DNA of 64,000 nucleotides from Knoellia sp031844405 (GTDB lineage Bacteria > Actinomycetota > Actinomycetes > Actinomycetales > Dermatophilaceae), in the NCBI GenBank assembly GCA_031844405.1, contig JAUZVC010000003.1:124001-188000 (forward strand), in the 5' to 3' direction. The translations under genes and the position numbers were made by a program. The notes beneath the pieces were generated by a model that saw only the letters and a list, made by a program, of their open reading frames with translations, had not been told where the DNA came from and did not search any database. Of the stretch, positions 26,009-34,157 are shown one piece after another. Positions within the stretch are counted from its first letter, which is position 1, and each line of letters opens with the position of its first letter.

Positions 26009-27135
26009 GCGGAACCACGCTCCCAGAAGCTCGGTCCGGTCGCTTCGCGGAACGGACCCTTGGAGATGAGATAGCCCTCATCATCGACGGTGATCGGCAG
26101 CTGCGGAAGCGGCCGCTTGGCCGGGCCGAAGATCACCTTGCAGTCCTGCGTCACGTCGAAGGTCGACTGGTGGCACGGGCAGAGCAGGTGGTGCGTCTGC
26201 TGCTCGTACAGGCCGACCGGGCATCCGACGTGGGTGCAGATCTTGGAGTACGCGACGATGCCCTGGTGGCCCCAGTCCTTTTCCTTCTGGGACTTGATGT
26301 CGTCGGGGTCGAGCCGCATGACGATGACGGCGGCCTTGGCCTTGGCCTCGAGGATGTGCTCCTCGAGGTCGAGCAGGCCCTCCGGCATGACGTGGAAGAC
26401 GGAGCCGATCGTGACCTCGCTCGCCTTGATGGGCGTGTTCTGGGGATCGCGCATGAGGCGGAGCGGCTCGTTGGGGTAGCTGCCGTCCTCCTCCTTCTCA
26501 CCGTTCCAGAAGCTCACCGAGAGGTCGTCGCCGGGCATCGGTCCGAGGCCGCCGATGAGGGGCAGGACGACGGGCACCGCGAAGAGCCCGAGGGCGCCGC
26601 CGAGGGCGTACTTGATGAGCGGGCGGCGCGACAGCTGCGACTCGCGGTCGCCCTCGGACATGATCTCGACGAACTTCGCCCGGTCGGCGTCGGCGGAGCG
26701 CTGCGGGTGGCGGTCCTCGACGGCCTCGTGGTCGTTCATGAGGGTCTTGGCCCACTGGACGGCGCCGAGGCCGATGCCGAGCAGGGACAGCGCCATGCAC
26801 AGGCCGAGCACGAGGTGGGCAGCGTTCATGCGACCGATGCCGGGGACGAAGACCGTCGACTCGGTGGGAACGAGGAAGTACCCGACGATGAAGCCGAGCG
26901 TGCCGAGGATCGACAGGAGGAAGAGGCCGCCGACGATGCGCTCGGCCCGCTTGGCGGCGCCCTCGTCGAGGTCCGCACCGCGCAGCGGGTGCGGAGGGAA
27001 GCCCGGGTTCTCGAAGCGGGCGGGGATGCCGCCGTCCCCGATGACGTGCCCCTGGTCGAGGCGAACGGCACCCTTGCCGAACTCACCCGTGTGGGTGACC
27101 TCGCCTCCGGTGGGCTGGCTGTCCTGCTCGTTCAT
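26005..27135 (-). CDS. qcrA: cytochrome bc1 complex Rieske iron-sulfur subunit
   Basis: 376 residues. Actinobacterial QcrA with three transmembrane helices rather than one (IVGGLFLLSILGTLGFIVGYFL, MNAAHLVLGLCMALSLLGIGL, and YALGGALGLFAVPVVLPLIGG). The C-terminal [2Fe-2S] Rieske domain has ligands C300/H302 in CTHVGC and C319/H322 in CPCHQS, with C305-C321 as the probable disulfide. The ATG at 27135 is chosen because the family N-terminus begins there; longer in-frame sequence covers qcrC in another frame. Confidence 0.95.
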   Translation of the reverse strand: MNEQDSQPTGGEVTHTGEFGKGAVRLDQGHVIGDGGIPARFENPGFPPHPLRGADLDEGAAKRAERIVGGLFLLSILGTLGFIVGYFLVPTESTVFVPGIGRMNAAHLVLGLCMALSLLGIGLGAVQWAKTLMNDHEAVEDRHPQRSADADRAKFVEIMSEGDRESQLSRRPLIKYALGGALGLFAVPVVLPLIGGLGPMPGDDLSVSFWNGEKEEDGSYPNEPLRLMRDPQNTPIKASEVTIGSVFHVMPEGLLDLEEHILEAKAKAAVIVMRLDPDDIKSQKEKDWGHQGIVAYSKICTHVGCPVGLYEQQTHHLLCPCHQSTFDVTQDCKVIFGPAKRPLPQLPITVDDEGYLISKGPFREATGPSFWERGSA

Positions 27136-27185
27136 CGGTTGATCGATCCTGTCGACGGAGAGTGGGAAGCGGTGGCCGTCATGGC

Positions 27186-27989
27186 TCAGGCGGACTTCTG
27201 TCCGAGCCAGACGGCGGCGGCGACGAGGATGCCCAGGCCGAAGAACCAGGCGAACCAGCCCTCCGACACGGGGCCCAGGGAGCCGAGGGCGTGACCGCCC
27301 TGCTGGGGTGCGTCCTCGATGGACTTGAGGAAGGCGATGATGTCGCGCTTGTCCTCGGGGGCGATGTTGCCGTCGTTGAAGACCGGCATGGACTGCGGGC
27401 CGGTCTCCATGGCCTCGTAGATGTGCTTGGGCTCGACGCCGTCGAGCGAGGGCGCGTACTTGCCGCGGGTCAGCGCGCCGCCGGAGCCCGCGAAGTTGTG
27501 GCACATGGCGCAGTTGACGCGGAAGAGCTCGCCGCCCTTGGCGGGGTCACCCTTGGCGGGGTCGACGTCCTCCTCGGAGGGGACGGCAGGGCCGGGGGCG
27601 AGCGAGGCGACGTAGGCGGCGAGCTGGTCGATCTGCTCCTGCGTGAACTGGACAGGCGCGCGGGGGGCCTGCACGGCGGGCTGGCGCATCGGCATGCGGC
27701 CGGTGCCCACCTGGAAGTCGACGGCGGCGGCACCCACACCCGCGAGGGCGGGACCGGCGATCCTGTCGTCGTTGCCGCTCGCGCGGCCCTCGGCGTTGAC
27801 GCCGTGGCACGAGGCGCAGTTGGCCTGGAAGAGCTGCTTGCCGGCGGCGACGTCCTCGGCCGAGCTCGTCTCGGCCTTCGCGGGCTGCGGTGCGACCGCG
27901 GCATACGCGAAGCCGGTCACGAGGAGGCCGAGCATGAGCAGGATGGCGATCGCAGCCGGGTGGCGGCGGCGGGCGGCCAGTGCGTTCAC
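27186..27989 (-). CDS. qcrC: cytochrome bc1 complex diheme cytochrome c subunit
   Basis: 267 residues. A signal-anchor (AIAILLMLGLLVTGFAYAA) precedes two cytochrome c domains with heme motifs CASCH (58-62) and CAMCH (160-164). A C-terminal membrane helix (WFAWFFGLGILVAAAVWLG) anchors it. The fused diheme cytochrome replaces soluble cytochrome c and hands electrons directly to CuA on CtaC. The GTG start has AGGA 11 nt upstream. Gap to qcrA is 50 nt. Confidence 0.95.
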   Translation of the reverse strand: MNALAARRRHPAAIAILLMLGLLVTGFAYAAVAPQPAKAETSSAEDVAAGKQLFQANCASCHGVNAEGRASGNDDRIAGPALAGVGAAAVDFQVGTGRMPMRQPAVQAPRAPVQFTQEQIDQLAAYVASLAPGPAVPSEEDVDPAKGDPAKGGELFRVNCAMCHNFAGSGGALTRGKYAPSLDGVEPKHIYEAMETGPQSMPVFNDGNIAPEDKRDIIAFLKSIEDAPQQGGHALGSLGPVSEGWFAWFFGLGILVAAAVWLGQKSA

Positions 27990-28064
27990 GACGTGTGTCC
28001 TGTCGGGGTCTCGGGGATGTGCTGTGCGGGGGAGCAGGTCAGGCTAGTGGTCAGCGCGGCCACC

Positions 28065-28724
28065 TCACTTCAGCAGGTAGATCATCGCGAACAGCGCGAT
28101 CCACACGACGTCGACGAAGTGCCAGTAGTAGGAGGTCACGACGGCACCCGTCTCCTGGAGGTGGGTGTAGCGGCGGGTCGTGAAGGTGCGCCCGATGATG
28201 AGCAGGAAGGCGATGAGGCCACCGGTGACGTGCATGCCGTGGAAGCCGGTGGCGAGGTAGAAGATCGACGCGTAGGAGTCGGTGCTCAGGGTGATGCCCT
28301 CGTGGACGAGGTGGGCGTACTCGTAGACCTGGCCGGCGATGAAGATCGAGCCGAAGACGTACGTGAGGACGTACCACTCACGCATGCCCCACTCCTTGAC
28401 GTTGGCCAGGGTGCCGGTGCGCGCGACCTGCCCGGCCTCGGCCTTCCAGACGCCGAGCTGGCACCACACGGAGGAGATGACGAGGACGACGGTGTTGGCG
28501 AACGCGAAGGGCACGTTGAGCTGCGCCGTGCGCTCGTCCCACAGCTCGGGGAGGTGGCCGCGGAGCGAGAAGTAGAACGCGAAGAGCGCCGCGAAGAACA
28601 TCAGCTCGCTCGCCAGCCAGACCATCGTGCCGACCGCGACCATGTTGGGGCGGGTCGCCGGACCGTAGTCCGGGATGCTGGGAACCGGACCGGACACTCG
28701 AGTCGTTGCTTCTGCTGTCGCCAC
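28065..28724 (-). CDS. ctaE: cytochrome c oxidase subunit III
   Basis: 219 residues by my start choice, seven transmembrane helices expected. Actinobacterial signatures: RPNMVAVGTMVWLASELMFF, ATGFHGMHVTGGLIAFLL and SYYWHFVDVVWIALF at the end. The GTG at 28724 is chosen because CATAAT, five of six matches to TATAAT, ends 7 nt upstream; ATGs at 28733 and 28754 are alternatives. First gene of the ctaE-qcrC-qcrA-qcrB operon. Confidence 0.93.
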   Translation of the reverse strand: MATAEATTRVSGPVPSIPDYGPATRPNMVAVGTMVWLASELMFFAALFAFYFSLRGHLPELWDERTAQLNVPFAFANTVVLVISSVWCQLGVWKAEAGQVARTGTLANVKEWGMREWYVLTYVFGSIFIAGQVYEYAHLVHEGITLSTDSYASIFYLATGFHGMHVTGGLIAFLLIIGRTFTTRRYTHLQETGAVVTSYYWHFVDVVWIALFAMIYLLK

Positions 28725-28731
28725 GAGCGCC

Positions 28732-28737
28732 ATTATG
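28732..28737 (-). promoter_or_regulatory. -10 hexamer CATAAT for ctaE-qcrCAB
   Basis: Placed 7 nt before the GTG at 28724, implying leaderless mRNA for ctaE. It would overlap the alternative ATG at 28733. Confidence 0.5.
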
Positions 28738-28808
28738 GCGTCATTCCCTGACATGCGCTGCACCGACCCCCGGGTTCGGTGGTGTCGGATCGCCAAACGC
28801 CCCGTGGC

Positions 28809-28814
28809 TAGGAT
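28809..28814 (+). promoter_or_regulatory. -10 hexamer TAGGAT, leaderless start
   Basis: TAGGAT ends 6 nt before the ATG at 28821; divergent from the ctaE promoter. Confidence 0.65.
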
Positions 28815-28820
28815 GACGCC

Positions 28821-29291
28821 ATGACCTCAGCGCACGCGGCCCCTCACGCGGACTCCGTCGAGAAGGCCGGCACGACCCCCTCCGGCGGTCCCGGTCTCCA
28901 CCGGGTCTCGGTCCTGCTCTACAGCGACGACATCACGACGCGCGACGCCGTCCGCGCCGCTGCGGGCCGTCGTCCGGCCCGCGACGTCGAGGTCACCCGG
29001 TGGCTCGAGTGCGCGACGGCCTTCGCCGTGACCGAGGCCCTCGACGCGGGTGGCTGGGACGTCGTCGTCCTCGACGGCGAGGCGGCCAAGAACGGTGGCC
29101 TCGGCCTCTGCCGCGAGCTCAAGAACGAGATCTACGACTGCCCGCCGGTCCTCGTCCTCACCGGGCGCCCGCAGGACGGCTGGCTCGCCGCGTGGTCGCT
29201 CGCCGACGACGCCGTGCCGCACCCGCTCGACCCGATCAAGGTCGCCGAGGCGATCGCGGGTCTGGCGCGCCGGCGCGTCTCGGCGAGCTGA
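28821..29291 (+). CDS. stand-alone receiver-like (pseudo-receiver) protein
   Basis: 156 residues: a flexible N-terminus, then one CheY-like fold with no output domain. Receiver positions that match: acidic pair D36/D37 (LLYSDDITTRDAV), candidate phospho-acceptor D85 (DVVVLDGEAAK) and T114 (VLVLTGRPQ). The invariant lysine before Pro is replaced by His (H134 in AVPHPLDP), so phosphotransfer may be impaired. It is followed after 1 nt by trpD and lies divergent from ctaE. Role unknown; a regulator of respiration or tryptophan synthesis would be a guess. Confidence 0.78.
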   Translation: MTSAHAAPHADSVEKAGTTPSGGPGLHRVSVLLYSDDITTRDAVRAAAGRRPARDVEVTRWLECATAFAVTEALDAGGWDVVVLDGEAAKNGGLGLCRELKNEIYDCPPVLVLTGRPQDGWLAAWSLADDAVPHPLDPIKVAEAIAGLARRRVSAS

Positions 29292-29292
29292 C

Positions 29293-30363
29293 GTGTCGGC
29301 CACGGTCCCCGCGGGCCCGACGTGGCCCGACCTCCTGACCCGCCTCATGGCCCGCGAGGACCTCTCCCTCGCCGAGTCGCGGTGGGCCATGGACCAGATC
29401 ATGAGCGGGGAGGCGAGCGTCGCCCAGGTCGCGGGTTTCCTCGTCGCGTTGCGCTCCAAGGTCGAGTCCGTGGCCGAGGTCCGCGGCCTGGCCGACGTCA
29501 TGCTCGAGCACGCCCGGCGGATCGAGGTCCCGGGCGAGAGCATCGACATCGTCGGCACCGGTGGTGACCGCTTCGGCACCGTCAACATCTCGACGATGTC
29601 GTCGGTCGTCATCGCCTCGACCGGCCTGCAGGTCGTCAAACACGGCAACCGCGCGGCGTCGTCGAAGTCCGGCTCGGCCGACGTCCTCGAGAGCCTCGGG
29701 GTCAACCTCACGTTGACCCCTGAGCAGGTGCGGCGGGTCGCGCTCGATGCGGGCATCACCTTCTGTTTCGCGCAGACCTTCCACCCGTCGATGAGGTATG
29801 CCGGCCCCGCCCGTGCCGAGCTCGGCGTCGCCACCGCGTTCAACCTCCTCGGCCCGCTCACCAACCCCGCCCAGCCGACGTATGCCGCTGTCGGCGTCGC
29901 GGACGCGCGTTTCCTCCCGGTCATCGCGGGCGTCTTCGCGGACCGCGGCACCACGGCCGCGGTCTTCCGCGGCGACGAGGGGCTCGACGAGATGTCGATC
30001 GCCGGCACGACGACCCTGCTCTGGGTCCGCGACGGTGAGGTCACCGAGGTCACCGTTCACCCGGACGACGTCGGGCTCACGGTCTCGACGATCGACAGCA
30101 TCAAGGGCGGTCTCGCCGACGAGAACGCCGACGTGGCGCGTCGGGTGCTCGCGGGGGAACCCGGGCCCGCGCGCGACGCCGTCCTCCTCAACGCCGGTAC
30201 GGCCCTGGCCGTCGCGGCGGGCGCCTCCGGCACGACGGCCGCCGCGGTCCATGAGGCGATCCGGCTCGGCATCGGCGCGGCGGAACGGGCCATCGACTCC
30301 GGTGACGCCGCCGCGCAGCTCGACCGCTGGGTGACGGCGAGCCGCGAGGTCGCACAAACCTGA
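29293..30363 (+). CDS. trpD: anthranilate phosphoribosyltransferase
   Basis: 356 residues. Second step of tryptophan synthesis: anthranilate plus PRPP. Motifs: GTGGDRFGTVNIST (PRPP loop), KHGNRAASSKSGSADVLESLG (anthranilate site), YAGPARAELGVATAFNLLGPLTNP split over two loops, and GDEGLDEMSIAGTT. It begins 1 nt after the receiver-like gene stop with no strong ribosome site, so coupling is likely. No other trp genes nearby, as in mycobacteria (Rv2192c). Confidence 0.96.
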   Translation: MSATVPAGPTWPDLLTRLMAREDLSLAESRWAMDQIMSGEASVAQVAGFLVALRSKVESVAEVRGLADVMLEHARRIEVPGESIDIVGTGGDRFGTVNISTMSSVVIASTGLQVVKHGNRAASSKSGSADVLESLGVNLTLTPEQVRRVALDAGITFCFAQTFHPSMRYAGPARAELGVATAFNLLGPLTNPAQPTYAAVGVADARFLPVIAGVFADRGTTAAVFRGDEGLDEMSIAGTTTLLWVRDGEVTEVTVHPDDVGLTVSTIDSIKGGLADENADVARRVLAGEPGPARDAVLLNAGTALAVAAGASGTTAAAVHEAIRLGIGAAERAIDSGDAAAQLDRWVTASREVAQT

Positions 30364-30382
30364 GCCCTGCACATCCCAGCAT

Positions 30383-30461
30383 TTGCTCCCCGTGCGGGAA
30401 CCTTGAGGGTCCGGAGGGAAAAGAACCCTCCGGACCCTCAAGGTTTGCCCATGGGGAGCAA
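30383..30461. terminator. nested double hairpin between trpD and the Lrp-like gene
   Basis: Inner stem: 20-nt perfect arms 30399-30418 and 30426-30445 with a purine-rich 7-nt loop. Outer 9-nt arms TTGCTCCCC (30383-30391) and GGGGAGCAA (30453-30461) can also pair. It separates convergent genes and serves both. Confidence 0.85.
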
Positions 30462-30474
30462 GAGTTGGGGAGGG

Positions 30475-30753
30475 CTACTCGAGGCCGAGGCTGAAGGCGG
30501 CCTCGAGATCGTGCCTGGAGTAGGTCTGGAAGGCGATGTGCGTCGCCGTGCCGGTGACGCCCTGCACCTTGTTGAGTCGGTCAGCGATGACGCTGGCGAG
30601 CTCGTCGTGCTGGCGGACCCGCACCATGGCGATGAGGTCGGCGTCGCCGGCGACCGAGTAGACCTCGCTCACGCCGTCGAGCTCGGCGACCTCCTGGGCC
30701 ACCTCGGGGATCCGGTCGACGTCGGCGGTGATGAGGACGATTGCGGTGATCAC
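30475..30753 (-). CDS. Lrp/AsnC ligand-binding (RAM) domain protein
   Basis: 92 residues that form only the effector-binding RAM domain of Lrp/AsnC regulators (MITAIVLITADVDRIPEVAQ, GVSEVYSVAGDADLIAMVRV) with no helix-turn-helix. Such stand-alone RAM proteins bind amino acids and may modulate full-length Lrp partners. Its GTG is positioned 7 nt after TACGCT on the minus strand. Convergent with trpD across a strong terminator. Confidence 0.88.
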   Translation of the reverse strand: MITAIVLITADVDRIPEVAQEVAELDGVSEVYSVAGDADLIAMVRVRQHDELASVIADRLNKVQGVTGTATHIAFQTYSRHDLEAAFSLGLE

Positions 30754-30760
30754 GTCAGGC

Positions 30761-30766
30761 AGCGTA
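30761..30766 (-). promoter_or_regulatory. -10 hexamer TACGCT, leaderless start of RAM-domain gene
   Basis: Seven nt before the GTG at 30753. It directly precedes the terminator of the upstream gene. Confidence 0.6.
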
Positions 30767-30784
30767 GCCGGGGTTCACGACGAA

Positions 30785-30820
30785 GGCCGGCGCGCTCGGT
30801 CTCGACCGAGCGCGCCGGCC
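30785..30820 (-). terminator. terminator of the phytanoyl-CoA dioxygenase-like gene
   Basis: 16-nt perfect arms (30785-30800, 30805-30820) with a CTCG loop, 6 nt after the stop of the upstream minus-strand gene. Confidence 0.8.
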
Positions 30821-30826
30821 CCGTGT

Positions 30827-31864
30827 TCAGCGCTTGCCGCCCTGGGGTGCCGACGCGCGCCAACCCTGCTGGGCGCCCTTGGCGACGCCCTTGAGCCGAC
30901 GCTTCACCGCGCGCCCGTAGCGCTGGACGAACGGCTGCTCCGCACCTCCGGGTCGGGATGACGACGGTGCGGAGGGCGCCGCCGCGGCACCCACGAGCTT
31001 CGAGCCCGGGTACCAGTAGGGCTGCCACTGGGCGTCGCGACCGGCCCGCGGGTCGTCCTTGACCTCGGCGGGCATGTCGCGGACCTTGATGCCCACGGCC
31101 TCGAGCTCGGCGATGCTCTCCGGGGTGAGCGGCCGGCGACGCCAGGCCTCGACCATGTAGGTGCGGGTCTTGAGGTAGTCGAGGTAGCGACGGGCGTGCT
31201 TGTCGTCGGCGCCGAGGTGGGCGAAGATCGCCATCCGCTCGGCGTGCTCCGGCGCGACCTGGTCGGCCGGGAAGGCGTTCCACTCGTCCGGCTCGGGGAA
31301 GCGGGCGTTCGGGTCCTTGAGAAGCGTGCCCGCACCCGAGTGCGTCATCCGCATGCTCCACACGAGCATGTCGCCGGGGTTGTTCTTGACGTAGATCGTC
31401 TCGCCGGAGGTCAGGTCGCACTCGAGGTGCGATCCCACCTTGAGGTTGAGCCCACCGCTGTGCGTGACGTGGTCCTGCAGGTAGACACCGAAGCGGAGCT
31501 GGGTGTACTGGTCGTCCCAGTCCGGGGCGTCGGGGTCCTGTCGGTCGGTGTTGTCCTTGTGCCAGGCGCGGATCTTGCCGTTGATCGTGGCCGAGCTGTC
31601 GCCGCCGTAGATGACGGTGTCGGTGTCGAGCAGCTTCTGGGCCACCCTGGCCATCCGGCCGTCCGTCAGGACGTGCTTGAGCGGGCCCGACATGAGGTCG
31701 CCGCCGCCGCCGCGGCCGCAGTGCTCGCTCACCTCGGCGCGCATGCGCTCGACCTCCTCGGGTGTGTAGACGTCGCGGAGGATGGCGTAGCCCTTGGTCC
31801 AGAAGTCGTCGACATCCAGCGCGGCCAAGGCCTGCTCGAAGGTGTCGGTGGTGGTGTCGGTCAT
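30827..31864 (-). CDS. phytanoyl-CoA dioxygenase (PhyH)-like Fe(II)/2-oxoglutarate oxygenase
   Basis: 345 residues. The double-stranded beta-helix core shows an iron HxD in AWHKDNTD (H102/D104), the strand RFGVYLQDHVTHSGGLNLK with GSH, and a distal histidine in RMTHSGAG. This pattern resembles PhyH-family hydroxylases. The substrate is unknown. The last 60 residues are basic and Ala/Ser/Pro-rich, outside the domain. The ATG at 31864 has AAGGGA about 10 nt upstream. Monocistronic, with a strong terminator. Confidence 0.75.
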   Translation of the reverse strand: MTDTTTDTFEQALAALDVDDFWTKGYAILRDVYTPEEVERMRAEVSEHCGRGGGGDLMSGPLKHVLTDGRMARVAQKLLDTDTVIYGGDSSATINGKIRAWHKDNTDRQDPDAPDWDDQYTQLRFGVYLQDHVTHSGGLNLKVGSHLECDLTSGETIYVKNNPGDMLVWSMRMTHSGAGTLLKDPNARFPEPDEWNAFPADQVAPEHAERMAIFAHLGADDKHARRYLDYLKTRTYMVEAWRRRPLTPESIAELEAVGIKVRDMPAEVKDDPRAGRDAQWQPYWYPGSKLVGAAAAPSAPSSSRPGGAEQPFVQRYGRAVKRRLKGVAKGAQQGWRASAPQGGKR

Positions 31865-31951
31865 GGATCTGTCCCTTCTCACGGTGCAACCTGAGTCGAA
31901 GGTAACACCGTCGATTCCGTCTCGTCGTCGGCGACGGGCGCCCCCGGCGCG

Positions 31952-33661
31952 TCAGGCGAAACCCGCCGCCGCCCGACGTGACGCCTCGACGGGCTCGAGC
32001 ATGTGGCGGACGCCGGTGGCGCCGCCCACCGGGCAGGTCCACTCGCCGTCGATGTCGACGATGCGCACGCCGGGGGCGTCCAGCCACCGCAGGATCCGCT
32101 CGCTCTCCTCGGGGGTCGCCGCCGTCGAGGGCGGCAGCGGTGCGGGCACGACCTCGGCGCTGGCGCGCAGGGCGTCGACGTAGGGCATCGGGTCGGCACC
32201 GCGGGGTGCGACCGTGCTACCGGCGAGGCGGCCGTGGCGGATGCACATGACCTCCCACCCGCCGGTCTCGCTGCGGCGGGCGGCGACGAGCTCGGCGGTG
32301 CGCGCGAGCGGGTCGAGGCGCTGGGCCCTCGAGGCGCCACGCACGAGGCTGATCATCCGGTCCCGGACGACGCCGGCGTCCTCGAACCGCTCCTGCTCGG
32401 CGAGGCGGTCCATCCGCCCACGCCACGTCGTCACTGCACGCGACGCGTCACCGGCGAGCAGCTCGACCGCCTCGGCGACGACGGCGGCATAGTCCTCGAC
32501 GCTCTGGGCGCCGGTGCAGGGAGCCCCGCAGCGGCCCATGTCGGCGAGGGCGCACGCCGACCGCGGCTTGGTGGCCGAGAGCCGCTCGAGGCACTGGCGC
32601 AGCGGGACGAGCTCGTGGACACCGGCGACGGCGTCGTCGGCGGACCCGCGTGAGGCGAACGGACCGATGTAGCGGGTGCCGTCGTCGGCGACCTCGCGCA
32701 CGATCGACAGGCGCGGGAACGGCTCGACGGTGAGCTTGACCCACCAGCTGCGCTCGGGGTGGCGCGAACGGCGGTTGTAGCGCGGCTTGTGCTCGGCGAT
32801 GAGACGCAGCTCGCGGACCTCGGCCTCCAGCGCCGTCGCGCAGACGATCGGTGTCACCGACTCGGCGATGCGGACCATCTCGGCCATCCGGCGGCGCTGC
32901 TCGGAGGCGGTGAAGTAGCTGCGGACGCGGGTGCGGATCGAGACCGACGTGCCCACGTAGAGGACCTTGCCGAAGCCGTCCTTGAAGAGGTAGACCCCGG
33001 GTGCCTCGGGAAGGCCGTCGGCGAGGTGGCGCTTGCGTCGGGTGGCCGCGGGCACCTTGGCGGAGTAGGCCTTGAGCTCCTCGAGCGAGTGCACGCCGAG
33101 CGACCCGACCCGGGCGATGAGCCCGTGCAGCACGTCGACGGTGGCCTGCGCGTCGTGCAGGGCCCGGTGGTCCGGGGTGGTCGTCGCACCGAAGAGCCGG
33201 GCGAGCGAGGCGAGGCGGTGGTTGGGCACCTCGTCGCGCGTCACGAGCTGGCGGGCGAGGTGCACCGTGTCGACGACGGGGAAGCGCGGCCAGTCGCGCT
33301 CGGCCTTCGCGCACGCCGCCTTGAGGAAGGAGATGTCGAAGCCCGCGTTGTGGGCGACGAGGACGGAACCGGCGGCGAACTCAAGGAAGGCGACGAGGGC
33401 GGGCTCGACCCGGGGGGCGTCGCGCACCATGGCGTCGGTGATGCCGGTGAGGACCGAGATGAACGCGGGGATCGGCTCGCCCGGGTTGACGAAGGTCTGG
33501 AACTCGCCGAGCACCTCGCCGCCGCGCACCTTGACGGCGCCGATCTCGGTGATGCCGCACTCGCTCGGGCTGCCGCCGGTGGTCTCGAGGTCGACGACGA
33601 CGAACGTCACGTCGGACAGAGGGGTGCCCAGGTCGTCGAGCGTGCCCTGGACCATCCGCAT
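31952..33661 (-). CDS. DEDDh exonuclease fused to UvrC-like GIY-YIG nuclease
   Basis: 569 residues with two nuclease modules. Residues about 15-180 form a DnaQ-type exonuclease: VVVDLETTGGS (D, E), VLVAHNAGFDISFL (D) and DHRALHDAQATV (H, D). Residues about 215-300 form a GIY-YIG domain: GVYLFKDGFGKVLYVGTSVSIR and ALEAEVRELRLIAEHKPRYN, followed by a UvrC-like cysteine region (MGRCGAPCTG). This is the architecture of M. tuberculosis Rv2191 and Cho-like repair nucleases. Probably acts in DNA repair. ATG 33661 is supported by TAGCCT 7 nt upstream. Confidence 0.92.
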   Translation of the reverse strand: MRMVQGTLDDLGTPLSDVTFVVVDLETTGGSPSECGITEIGAVKVRGGEVLGEFQTFVNPGEPIPAFISVLTGITDAMVRDAPRVEPALVAFLEFAAGSVLVAHNAGFDISFLKAACAKAERDWPRFPVVDTVHLARQLVTRDEVPNHRLASLARLFGATTTPDHRALHDAQATVDVLHGLIARVGSLGVHSLEELKAYSAKVPAATRRKRHLADGLPEAPGVYLFKDGFGKVLYVGTSVSIRTRVRSYFTASEQRRRMAEMVRIAESVTPIVCATALEAEVRELRLIAEHKPRYNRRSRHPERSWWVKLTVEPFPRLSIVREVADDGTRYIGPFASRGSADDAVAGVHELVPLRQCLERLSATKPRSACALADMGRCGAPCTGAQSVEDYAAVVAEAVELLAGDASRAVTTWRGRMDRLAEQERFEDAGVVRDRMISLVRGASRAQRLDPLARTAELVAARRSETGGWEVMCIRHGRLAGSTVAPRGADPMPYVDALRASAEVVPAPLPPSTAATPEESERILRWLDAPGVRIVDIDGEWTCPVGGATGVRHMLEPVEASRRAAAGFA

Positions 33662-33668
33662 GCGAGGG

Positions 33669-33674
33669 AGGCTA
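33669..33674 (-). promoter_or_regulatory. -10 hexamer TAGCCT, leaderless start of DEDDh/GIY-YIG gene
   Basis: Seven nt before the ATG at 33661; favours MRMVQ over the second Met two codons later. Confidence 0.6.
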
Positions 33675-33851
33675 GGCGCGGGGTCCGACAGCAGGGCGGA
33701 GGCGGCCCGGCGCGGCGTCCTGCGCGACCTGCGCTCACGGCGATCGACGTGGCGATCGAGGCGGCGCTCGCCACGGCGCCTGCCGCGGTGCCCGGGGGAG
33801 CCGAGCCGGAGCGCGACCGCTTCACGGGGGAGGGCTGTCAGTGGGTCCCCC

Positions 33852-33857
33852 TAGCGT
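33852..33857 (+). promoter_or_regulatory. -10 hexamer TAGCGT for the 33885 gene
   Basis: Gives a leader of roughly 22 nt that contains AGAGGTGAG just before the ATG, so this gene is leadered. The rest of the 223-bp gap holds nothing else recognisable. Confidence 0.5.
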
Positions 33858-33884
33858 GGTCGTGACCCGAGAAAGAGGTGAGAC

Positions 33885-34142
33885 ATGACCCACGACCTGA
33901 CCCAAGACAGCCTGACCATCGTCTGCTCGCGATGCCCGGTGCGCGACCTCCACTGCGGTGACTGCATGGTCACCGCCCTGCTCGACCCCGACGCGCTGGG
34001 CCTGGGGGACGACCTGCCCCTCGACGCCGACGAGCGGGCCGCGGTGACGGCGTGCGTGCGCGCCGGCCTCATCACGGCTGAGTCCGCGGCGACCGTCCGG
34101 GCGCAGCGCGCCCCGCTGACCATCGGGCGTGCCGTCGGCTGA
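33885..34142 (+). CDS. small Cys-rich conserved-type protein
   Basis: 85 residues. Four clustered cysteines (CSRCPVRDLHCGDCMVTALL, starting at residue 14) suggest a zinc or Fe-S site at the N-terminus. The C-terminal half is a helical segment (DADERAAVTACVRAGLITAESAATV). Small proteins of this type are widespread in actinobacteria beside Rv2190c-like genes; function unknown. AGAGGTGAG is the ribosome site. Confidence 0.8.
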   Translation: MTHDLTQDSLTIVCSRCPVRDLHCGDCMVTALLDPDALGLGDDLPLDADERAAVTACVRAGLITAESAATVRAQRAPLTIGRAVG

Positions 34143-34157
34143 GCCACGCCTGACACG

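Noticed and set aside
27138..27504. N-terminal extension of qcrA
   Set aside because: The in-frame upstream sequence overlaps qcrC in another frame and has no QcrA similarity; the ATG at 27135 gives the normal N-terminus.
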